DNA from: Spirochaetaceae bacterium
GTDB lineage: Bacteria; Spirochaetota; Spirochaetia; B11-G9
Reading direction: 5' to 3'
Length of the DNA stretch: 7,490 bases
Assembly: GCA_030633365.1 (NCBI GenBank)
Contig: DAOVSY010000141.1
Location: forward strand, 1-7,490
The notes under the pieces were generated by a model, which worked only from the letters and a program-made list of their open reading frames with translations, was not told the DNA's origin and did no database searches. The position numbers and the translations under genes were made by a program. Shown here one piece after another: positions 1-5,274 of the stretch (the first letter of the stretch is position 1; each line of letters starts with the position of its first letter).

Positions 1-768
1 GAAAAAGACTATTCCTTCTTCTGCTGAAATTATTGCATCCTCAGAATCAGCCAGTTTATAACGTCTATTACTACCGTCAGAATAAGTACCACTACTATCT
101 TCAATGTAAACCATCAGATCTTCAACATTATCATCCGGAAGTATAAAGTATCTTCCAGTTACATAATTAGAAACATCTACCCGGGTAGGATCTACTTCAT
201 ACTGCCCAATAAAACTCTTTTTCTGCATTTCTGCAGGATCATATCTAATCATAAACTGATGCTCAGATTTATCATTTTTAAAAAGAGCCATTCCCCCCAT
301 AGAATCTGCTGATGCTTCTGGTATACTCAGGTATGAATAGTCTCCAAAGCCAATATCTGTATTTCCAATTCTTACACTTTGAATAAAATTTTCATCTATG
401 GCTTCATAACCAAATAAAATTGTATTCAGTTCATAATTATCTATAAATGATGTTTCAAAAAAATAGCTGTTCATAAGCCATAATGAAATAAAAATATCAG
501 GACTATGGCTTAGTATTAAACCTGATGTCATACCTGGAAAGTAACTTTCTATTAAAGAAGAATCTTCTGAATTCCAGGAATACCCCAATCCCCCACGTAG
601 ATCAGATTCCCAGGTACCCAGCATATAAAGATCAACTTCAGCTCCACCAGGGCTAATTGAAAAAATGGACTCAGGAGCTTCTTCATCAGGCAGTAGAATT
701 GTCTGACCATGAATCTGAGGAGTTGAAAATATTAATATAATAAAAAACAGTTTTATAATTTTAATCAT
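1..768 (-). CDS. Large exported protein of unknown function, N-terminal part (runs off the left edge)
   Basis: An uninterrupted reading frame of exactly 256 codons runs from an ATG at 768 to the window edge with no stop, so the C-terminus is missing. Residues 1-21 look like a signal peptide: basic start (MIKIIK), a hydrophobic core rich in Phe and Ile, then a likely cleavage site after Ile-His-Gly. The rest is acidic, rich in Gly, Ser, Tyr and aromatic residues, and alternates hydrophobic and polar positions in short strands, as expected for a beta-rich envelope or surface protein. No Cys follows the signal, so it is not a lipoprotein. An AAGAG element lies about 8 nt before the ATG. I do not recognise the family; the style recalls large spirochaetal envelope proteins, but this is inference. 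It is divergent from the gene starting at 820. Reality of the gene is well supported, function is not. Confidence 0.85.
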   Translation of the reverse strand, partial: MIKIIKLFFIILIFSTPQIHGQTILLPDEEAPESIFSISPGGAEVDLYMLGTWESDLRGGLGYSWNSEDSSLIESYFPGMTSGLILSHSPDIFISLWLMNSYFFETSFIDNYELNTILFGYEAIDENFIQSVRIGNTDIGFGDYSYLSIPEASADSMGGMALFKNDKSEHQFMIRYDPAEMQKKSFIGQYEVDPTRVDVSNYVTGRYFILPDDNVEDLMVYIEDSSGTYSDGSNRRYKLADSEDAIISAEEGIVFF

Positions 769-791
769 TGTGTTACTCTTATTTAATAAAT

Positions 792-819
792 ACTTTATCA
801 CAGGTAGACGAAAAAGCAA
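792..819 (-). promoter_or_regulatory. Candidate promoter for the exported-protein gene
   Basis: On the minus strand TTGCTT (814-819) is followed after 16 nt by TGA-TAAAGT, an extended -10 form (hexamer 792-797). This would give a leader of about 20 nt before the ATG at 768. The -35 half touches the start codon of the divergent gene at 820. Matches are only partial (3/6 and 4/6 plus the TG), so this is a weak call. Confidence 0.3.
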
Positions 820-1740
820 ATGAAAGATGAAATCGATAAAGCAAAATTATTTGTTACCAGATTACTTTCTAACCCTACATTGATAACTCTCAATCCTTTG
901 CAGAAAGAGGAACAAATATTAAGTTTTATGGAGTTGAATGCCAGGCAGCTTTTGCCCACTCTGTCCTCAGAGGCATTTTTCCCCGGCCAGTCATGGTTTG
1001 AAATTCATAGCCTTCTTGTTCTTAAGCTTAAAGAATTAATAGATGAATCTCTTATCCCCGGTATTCAAAGACAGTTGTATGATAAAATTGATTTTGGTTA
1101 TATACAGCTTCTTCGACAGCAAAATATGCCCCATGAAAAAATTAAAGAGCAAGTCTTAGAATTTACAAAGAAAATTATTCATATACCTGATGGTCGAAAA
1201 GATTTTTCCGGTAGTTATAATGCTATTAGTCAACAAATTGCAGATAAATATATAGACAGTATTTTTTCTAACCATTCATATGTTCATTTTGAATTGACAA
1301 AGGTTCAGCGTTTAAAAATGAGTAAAGATGAGATTAAAGATATGATAAATACTTCTTTATTATTACGGCCTGCAATTTATGTTTTTAGTGCGAGTATGAA
1401 AAAAGATAGTTCCAGTGGAATTATTACACAATCATTTGCAGAAAAAGTTGAAGAATCTTTAAGCAAAGAGATTCCTTCTTTACCGCCTGCTTTAATAAAA
1501 AGCTCAATCAGAAGCAATCTTTCTTTTGGCGATCATAAATACCTTCAGGCAACAGCAAGATTAACATCAATTATTAACTCGTTATCAAGATCACTCAAAG
1601 CAAATATGAAGGTGGACAGAGGAGCATCAAGTCCTGAAAAAAGCTGGTTTAGTATTGCCAGAAAAAATTATAAATATTTTGGATGGGATATTAAAATGCT
1701 TGATGAATTATACAGATTCTCAGCTGAGAATAATTGGTAG
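820..1740 (+). CDS. Conserved-looking helical cytoplasmic protein of unknown function, partner gene of the voltage-sensor protein
   Basis: A 306-residue protein with no signal peptide, no convincing membrane segment and no Cys. It is rich in Lys, Glu, Ile, Leu and Ser with helix-like periodicity throughout; notable spots are a Pro-Gly-Gln-Ser-Trp-Phe stretch (55-60), a basic/acidic helical run around 103-120, and an aromatic C-terminus (Tyr284, Tyr286, Phe287, Trp289, Trp306). I do not recognise a family. The ATG at 820 is the first possible start after an in-frame stop at 805-807; its ribosome binding site is poor (AGG is 15 nt away). The stop codon at 1738-1740 overlaps the ribosome binding site of the next gene, so translation of the two is probably coupled. 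Genes this tightly linked often encode interacting proteins, which makes this the best candidate for a cytoplasmic partner of the membrane protein downstream. That role is inference. Confidence 0.85.
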   Translation: MKDEIDKAKLFVTRLLSNPTLITLNPLQKEEQILSFMELNARQLLPTLSSEAFFPGQSWFEIHSLLVLKLKELIDESLIPGIQRQLYDKIDFGYIQLLRQQNMPHEKIKEQVLEFTKKIIHIPDGRKDFSGSYNAISQQIADKYIDSIFSNHSYVHFELTKVQRLKMSKDEIKDMINTSLLLRPAIYVFSASMKKDSSSGIITQSFAEKVEESLSKEIPSLPPALIKSSIRSNLSFGDHKYLQATARLTSIINSLSRSLKANMKVDRGASSPEKSWFSIARKNYKYFGWDIKMLDELYRFSAENNW

Positions 1741-1743
1741 GTG
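1739..1743 (+). promoter_or_regulatory. Ribosome binding site AGGTG deciding the start at 1750
   Basis: AGGTG lies 6 nt before the ATG at 1750 and overlaps the TAG stop of the upstream gene. This favours ATG 1750 over the in-frame GTG at 1741, which would leave no room for a ribosome binding site and sits inside this one. The arrangement implies translational coupling. Confidence 0.65.
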
Positions 1744-1749
1744 TGGTAT

Positions 1750-2865
1750 ATGCAAAGTAAAATAAAGAATTTTGTAGAATCAATAGTAATAATGGCAATT
1801 TTTCTGGTATTAATCCAAACATTTCTTGAAGATTATGCAGTTTTAACTGGATGGAGCTGGGACTTAAGAAGGATTCTTATTTTTACAGGTCTTGGTTTTG
1901 ATTTGTTTTTTTCTTTAGAATTTTTAATTAGATTTTTTTCAGCATTATTAAACAAAAAAGGCAGTTCATATTTTCTGGAAGGAAAGGGATGGATTGATTT
2001 TTTGGCATCAATTCCATTATTAATTCTTAATAGCGGTCCTGCATTCCTGGCAATTATAACTGGCAGCAGTTTTTTCTTTGGTATGGGAGGTCTGTTAAAT
2101 ATACTTAAAATAATTAAGGCAATCAGAATTGCAAGAATATTAAGATTACTTAGAATATTAAAAATATTCAGACAAATTAAACATACTGGCAGTATAATGG
2201 CCCAGCGTCATATTGCCAAAATTACAACTTTAAGTATTACATCTTTTGTATTTACATTATTGGTATTTTCAATATTTAGCGGACTTATTTCTCTTCCTTC
2301 AGCAGAAGGTACATTTATTAATCATCAAAAAGTAAGTATAAATAATTTTCTTGTAAATGCAAAATCCGGTGATACTTCCAGTGCTGCTTTAGGTTTTGCT
2401 GATTATGAAGCAGATCTTTTAATAATTAAAAATAAAGGGGAAACTATTTTTACAAGATATGACAATCCTTTTTATTCAACTGTTTTTGGGCCTGGTGATT
2501 ATCAATATTTTAAAACTACAGATTTTGAGTTTTTCTTTGATGTAAGAGAATTAGCCCAAATCCAGGCATCAAGCAACATATTATTTTTTCTGGTTGTTGT
2601 AATGAGTGTATTGGTATTTTTAATATATTACAGTCCTCATTTTGCTTTGACTATAACAGATCCTATCCATGTAATGAAGAAAGGTTTTTTGGAAAATGAT
2701 TATAATTTAGAAGTTGAGATTCCTGAACTATACGAGAATGATGATATTTACAAATTAGGGGCATTGTATAATGAAAAATATCTGCCTTTAAAAGTAAGGG
2801 AAACTGAGACTAATAAAACTCAGTCAAACCTTTCTATGGATGATTTTGAAGACTTGTTTAAATAG
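1750..2865 (+). CDS. Voltage-sensor domain membrane protein with extracytoplasmic domain and HAMP-like segment (ion-transport superfamily)
   Basis: A 371-residue inner-membrane protein, counted from ATG 1750. Residues 8-30, 43-66, 82-104 and 117-144 form S1-S4 of a voltage-sensor module. S2 carries acidic Asp51 and Glu57, S3 starts with Trp81-Ile-Asp83, and S4 has a basic residue at every third position (K120, K123, R126, R129, R132, R135, K138, R141, K144), the hallmark of voltage sensing. A fifth helix covers about 157-181. In ion channels a pore loop with a selectivity filter would follow; instead there are about 90 polar residues (182-274) with no filter motif such as GYG. A sixth helix (275-298) leads to a HAMP-like segment (about 299-350: Asp-Pro-Ile at 304-306, a hydrophobic connector, then Asp331-Asp332-Ile, Leu336 and Asn341 matching the usual DEIG..L...N pattern). 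Only a 20-residue acidic tail follows, so there is no kinase, cyclase or methyl-accepting output domain. It could be a divergent channel, but it reads more like a receptor that passes membrane voltage or an external ligand through HAMP to a partner, perhaps the product of the coupled upstream gene. Confidence 0.85.
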   Translation: MQSKIKNFVESIVIMAIFLVLIQTFLEDYAVLTGWSWDLRRILIFTGLGFDLFFSLEFLIRFFSALLNKKGSSYFLEGKGWIDFLASIPLLILNSGPAFLAIITGSSFFFGMGGLLNILKIIKAIRIARILRLLRILKIFRQIKHTGSIMAQRHIAKITTLSITSFVFTLLVFSIFSGLISLPSAEGTFINHQKVSINNFLVNAKSGDTSSAALGFADYEADLLIIKNKGETIFTRYDNPFYSTVFGPGDYQYFKTTDFEFFFDVRELAQIQASSNILFFLVVVMSVLVFLIYYSPHFALTITDPIHVMKKGFLENDYNLEVEIPELYENDDIYKLGALYNEKYLPLKVRETETNKTQSNLSMDDFEDLFK

Positions 2866-2878
2866 AAAAATTTAAACA
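2855..2878. terminator. Inverted repeat spanning both stop codons of convergent genes, candidate bidirectional terminator
   Basis: GTTTAAAT (2856-2863) and ATTTAAAC (2870-2877) are perfect inverted repeats around a 6-nt loop; a T-A pair at 2855/2878 extends the stem to 9 bp. It covers the TAG of the voltage-sensor gene (2863-2865) and the TAA of the ComFB gene (2872-2874, minus). The stem is very AT-rich and there is no strong T-run after it on either strand, so intrinsic termination would be weak. The repeat is certain, its role is not. Confidence 0.4.
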
Positions 2879-3567
2879 GAATCTTTTGAAAATAAGTATA
2901 ATGTTTCCATTTTGAGTGTTCGTTCTATTGAGAATGTTGTAATTACGCTTTTTTCACTTTTAAGTTTTAGTTCAAAAAAATGATTTATTGGTTCGAAATT
3001 ACTATCTTCTATTCTAATTTCAAAATGGAATGTTCTTTCTTCGTTTTCCTCATCTGCCGCAATGGGACCGGGCATAAAAGTATAACTTCCATTTGTACTT
3101 TTAACTATTGCAAATGGATTCTGCCAGGTGTTGTCAATCATCTTTGCTGGAGTATTTTCAAATAATAAACTTATTGATAAATTTTCTATAGGAACAAAAT
3201 TGTCACCTCTAAGTACAGATCCAACTATAGAAGGAAAATTGTATAGGTATCTTGCAGAAATATTTTTACTGGAATCATTTGTATTATAATAAGATCTTTT
3301 TGTTTTAGAGACTTTTTTTATACCTTCATTTATTAGAGTTACCATATCTACTTTAGTCTGAATCAGTTCATGATAATTGTCTTCAAAATGAAGAAGTCCT
3401 CTTCCTGATATAATATATTCAGGTTTTATTCTGTTAAGAACATAACAGGCAACATCAAGTCTGCATTGGAGACATTCTGCCATTTCGAAACCTTCTTTTC
3501 GTTTATCCTCAAAAATATCGTTTACAGTATCTAATACTATGCTTTCCATAATGTTATGTACATTCAT
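2872..3567 (-). CDS. ComFB-domain protein with C-terminal beta-rich domain, putative cyclic-dinucleotide receptor
   Basis: A 231-residue soluble protein from ATG 3567. Residues 1-60 match the late-competence ComFB family: an N-terminal helix of the form N-x-H-N-x-M-E-x-I-V, a C-x-x-C pair (Cys32, Cys35), then Arg-Leu-Asp-Val-Ala, Cys41, Leu-Asn-Arg and Pro-Glu-Tyr, the usual core of the family. Known ComFB proteins are roughly 90-190 residues; ComFB members of cyanobacteria and Bacillus have recently been reported to bind cyclic dinucleotides, so a receptor role is plausible. Residues about 105-231 add a second domain with short alternating strands and a Gly-Ser-Tyr-Thr-Phe-Met-Pro stretch, faintly like the Ig-like carboxypeptidase-regulatory fold. 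The GTG at 3582 would add five residues but lacks a ribosome binding site; GGGGGA fits the ATG. The gene follows the TtcA-type gene by 57 nt, probably with its own promoter. Its ligand and partner cannot be read from sequence. Confidence 0.8.
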   Translation of the reverse strand: MNVHNIMESIVLDTVNDIFEDKRKEGFEMAECLQCRLDVACYVLNRIKPEYIISGRGLLHFEDNYHELIQTKVDMVTLINEGIKKVSKTKRSYYNTNDSSKNISARYLYNFPSIVGSVLRGDNFVPIENLSISLLFENTPAKMIDNTWQNPFAIVKSTNGSYTFMPGPIAADEENEERTFHFEIRIEDSNFEPINHFFELKLKSEKSVITTFSIERTLKMETLYLFSKDSV

Positions 3568-3574
3568 AGTTATA

Positions 3575-3580
3575 TCCCCC
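3575..3580 (-). promoter_or_regulatory. Ribosome binding site GGGGGA deciding the start at 3567
   Basis: On the minus strand GGGGGA lies 7 nt before the ATG at 3567. The alternative GTG start at 3582 overlaps it and has no purine-rich element upstream, so the shorter protein is preferred. Confidence 0.6.
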
Positions 3581-3598
3581 ACTTGATCATAGAATTTA

Positions 3599-3627
3599 AT
3601 TATAACAAGAAAAAAATCAATTATCTA
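3599..3627 (-). promoter_or_regulatory. Candidate promoter for the ComFB-domain gene
   Basis: On the minus strand a perfect -10 hexamer TATAAT (3599-3604) is preceded by TG plus one base (extended -10). A TAGATA at 3622-3627 (4/6 to the -35 consensus) sits 17 nt upstream and overlaps the stop of the TtcA-type gene. The leader would be about 25 nt, long enough for the ribosome binding site at 3575-3580. This suggests the ComFB gene can be expressed apart from the thiolase gene. Confidence 0.5.
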
Positions 3628-4383
3628 TTCATTTTTTATAAAAAGATCATCTTTAAATTTGTGAGCTGCAAAAATATGTTCCCTGGTTAGTTTATCTATA
3701 TGTGAAAGCTGCTTTATTATAGGTTTTATTTTTGCTCTTATATTTGTATCTTTATGGGGACAGTTAAATACAGAAACTGGAAGATCACATTCTTTTACTA
3801 ATTTCTCTATTACACTTTCTCTAACTTCACACATAGGACGTATAATATAAATTTTCCCTTTAAAAAATTCCTGAACAGGTTTCATGGTTGAAAAATCTGC
3901 TCTAAAACAGAGATTCATTATGGATGTTTCAGTAAAATCATCAAGATGATGGCCTAAGGCAATTTTAGTGATATTATTTTTATCTGCATATTCAAATAGT
4001 ATTCTTCGCCTGTTTCTTGAACAGAGATAACAATTGAAAGAATTATTGAAGGATTCCGGAAACATATGTGCATCTATAATTTTAAATGGAATTTTTAATA
4101 TCTTAAAAAAATTTACAAGTTTTTCAGTTTCTTTGGTATTTATAGCATATTCACGCCAATTTATCATTACAGCGGTCAGTTCATAAGAGATTGGAAGCCA
4201 TCTGAGTCTTAAAGCTAAAGCAAGGGCCAGGGCTAAAGAATCTTTTCCTCCGGAAATCCCAAGAAGAACCTTGTCCCCATCATTTATCATTTTAAATTTA
4301 TTAATTCCTCTTCCTGTTTGCTTAATAAAACGTCTAACCCAGGTTGGTATATCTCCTTCAGCCAATTCCTTAACACTGATCAA
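3625..4383 (-). CDS. ttcA: TtcA-family tRNA thiolation enzyme (probable tRNA 2-thiocytidine(32) synthetase)
   Basis: A 252-residue cytoplasmic PP-loop enzyme. The ATP-pyrophosphatase loop Ser-Gly-Gly-Lys-Asp-Ser is at 44-49, the Gly-His-His-Leu-Asp-Asp motif at 144-149, a C-x-x-C pair at Cys118/Cys121 followed by Ser-Arg-x-Arg-Arg, and a third Cys at 208. In TtcA these three cysteines hold a [4Fe-4S] cluster; the enzyme adenylates C2 of cytidine 32 in certain tRNAs and replaces oxygen with sulfur. The order and spacing of motifs match TtcA, though at 252 residues it is shorter than the E. coli enzyme (311), mostly at the ends. The start is a TTG at 4381-4383 with AGAGG 6 nt upstream; the first ATG (residue 32) lies just before the PP-loop and would remove the N-terminal helix. 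A related PP-loop enzyme with a different tRNA target cannot be excluded. The gene is divergent from the lipoprotein gene. Confidence 0.85.
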   Translation of the reverse strand: MISVKELAEGDIPTWVRRFIKQTGRGINKFKMINDGDKVLLGISGGKDSLALALALALRLRWLPISYELTAVMINWREYAINTKETEKLVNFFKILKIPFKIIDAHMFPESFNNSFNCYLCSRNRRRILFEYADKNNITKIALGHHLDDFTETSIMNLCFRADFSTMKPVQEFFKGKIYIIRPMCEVRESVIEKLVKECDLPVSVFNCPHKDTNIRAKIKPIIKQLSHIDKLTREHIFAAHKFKDDLFIKNE

Positions 4384-4389
4384 TGAGGA

Positions 4390-4394
4390 CCTCT
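4390..4394 (-). promoter_or_regulatory. Ribosome binding site AGAGG supporting the TTG start
   Basis: On the minus strand AGAGG lies 6 nt before the TTG start codon of the TtcA-type gene, an ideal spacing. The next ATG in frame, 31 codons in, would delete conserved N-terminal sequence, so the rare start is preferred. Confidence 0.6.
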
Positions 4395-4469
4395 TTTTAT
4401 TACTTATAAAACTAATGGAAATATATCTTTACAGGATTTTCTTTAATTCTATTTCCTGTTATAGTTAAT

Positions 4470-4494
4470 TATATCCTAACTGGATTAGTTTATA
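4470..4494. promoter_or_regulatory. 25-bp imperfect dyad in a divergent intergenic region, candidate operator
   Basis: TATA-nn-CTAA-nnnnn-TTAG-nn-TATA is symmetric about position 4482, in the 165-bp gap between the divergent TtcA-type and lipoprotein genes. Eight base pairs match in each half. -10-like hexamers overlap it on both strands (TATATT at 4491-4496 plus; TATAAT at 4468-4473 minus), so a dimeric regulator here could affect both directions. No second copy was noticed in the window. AT-rich sequence gives such dyads by chance fairly easily. Confidence 0.3.
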
Positions 4495-4548
4495 TTATCC
4501 TGTGAAATAATAGATGTCTATAGTGTATATAAAGGTAAGTTTGTTAAA

Positions 4549-5244
4549 ATGAGAAGTTATAAAAAAAGTATTTTTGTTTTTCTTTTTTTGATTTTTTCTT
4601 TTGTATTTGTTTCGTGTCGTAAAAATGATCAATCGAATAAGATCTCTACTTCGGAAACTGGAATCGAATCTGAGTTGTCGGATAAAACTACACTTGTATT
4701 TGGTGAAGACCGAAATAAGACAGAGTCGGTTGATAATTCTTCTTCTGATAATAAGGGTTTTAGTGAAATAGAAAAAGGTGATTTAAAGGGGCAGTTATTT
4801 TCAATTAATTCAATTTCTGTTATTCCGGAAGATATGGTAATAGGCACTCTTTTAAACTTTAATTTTAATACTGCCTCTTCAGGATCATTTCTTTTTGCAA
4901 TTAATACTTTTTTTACAGATGCAGGAAAAGGTATCTTGAATTTGGACGTATTACACCCTTCCTGGAGTTCAAGTATTCAAAAACTTTATAGAAATAGTCT
5001 TTCTGAACAATATTTTATTATTCGAATAGGTGATACAGTAATTAAAAATGGGATTAGTAAAACTAATATTAGATTAATAGGAAAAACGGGCAGAACCAGT
5101 GGTTATGTCTCTGCGGATTTTTATGAGGGAAAATGGCTGTTGAGTGATATTTCTATTGACATTGAACAATTGCAAGAAAATTATTTAAGAGAAGAAATTG
5201 AATTTAATCCTCTAAGTTATTCAAATATTTTACTAAATTATTAG
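4549..5244 (+). CDS. Lipoprotein of unknown function
   Basis: A 231-residue protein with a classic lipoprotein signal: basic n-region (Arg2, Lys5, Lys6), a Phe/Leu/Ile-rich core (8-21) and Val-Ser-Cys with the lipidated Cys at 23. The lipobox has Phe at -3, a relaxed form often seen in spirochaetes. Residues 24-80 are a polar tether rich in Ser, Asp, Glu, Lys and Asn, low in structure. Residues about 81-210 are the folded part, with strand-like alternation and a closing Gly-Lys-Trp-Leu-Leu-Ser-Asp stretch (194-200), faintly like NTF2-type lipoproteins; this is a guess. The ATG at 4549 is the only reasonable start. An AAAGG lies 13 nt upstream, rather far. It heads an apparent operon: 30 nt separate it from the PilZ gene with no terminator between. 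It would sit in the outer leaf of the inner membrane or in the outer membrane. Confidence 0.85.
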   Translation: MRSYKKSIFVFLFLIFSFVFVSCRKNDQSNKISTSETGIESELSDKTTLVFGEDRNKTESVDNSSSDNKGFSEIEKGDLKGQLFSINSISVIPEDMVIGTLLNFNFNTASSGSFLFAINTFFTDAGKGILNLDVLHPSWSSSIQKLYRNSLSEQYFIIRIGDTVIKNGISKTNIRLIGKTGRTSGYVSADFYEGKWLLSDISIDIEQLQENYLREEIEFNPLSYSNILLNY

Positions 5245-5265
5245 AGAAAATTTTATCATTTTAAT

Positions 5266-5269
5266 GGAG
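5266..5269 (+). promoter_or_regulatory. Ribosome binding site GGAG for the PilZ protein
   Basis: GGAG lies 5 nt before the ATG at 5275. A second in-frame ATG four codons later has no better site, so 5275 is the preferred start. Confidence 0.55.
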
Positions 5270-5274
5270 ATACT

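Noticed and set aside
1741..1749. GTG start three codons upstream for the voltage-sensor protein
   Set aside because: The GTG directly follows the upstream stop and lies inside the ribosome binding site that fits the ATG at 1750.
2980..3165. 61-codon plus-strand frame
   Set aside because: It lies inside the ComFB-type gene on the opposite strand, has no ribosome binding site and a composition typical of an antisense shadow.
3568..3582. GTG start five codons upstream for the ComFB-type protein
   Set aside because: No ribosome binding site precedes it, and the GGGGGA that fits the ATG at 3567 would be inside the coding part.
4200..4240. Leu-Ala repeat after the PP-loop of the TtcA-type protein as a slippage insertion
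   Set aside because: The distance from the PP-loop to the next strand matches that of E. coli TtcA, so nothing seems to have been inserted.
4385..4393. GAGGACCTC palindrome over the ribosome binding site of the TtcA-type gene, as a possible RNA switch
   Set aside because: The arms are 4 nt with a 1-nt centre, too tight to form a hairpin.
4271..4468. 65-codon plus-strand frame
   Set aside because: It is largely antisense to the 5' end of the TtcA-type gene, which has clear motifs, and it has no ribosome binding site.
4629..4847. 72-codon minus-strand frame
   Set aside because: It is antisense to the lipoprotein tether region; low-complexity Ser/Glu sequence commonly leaves such open frames.
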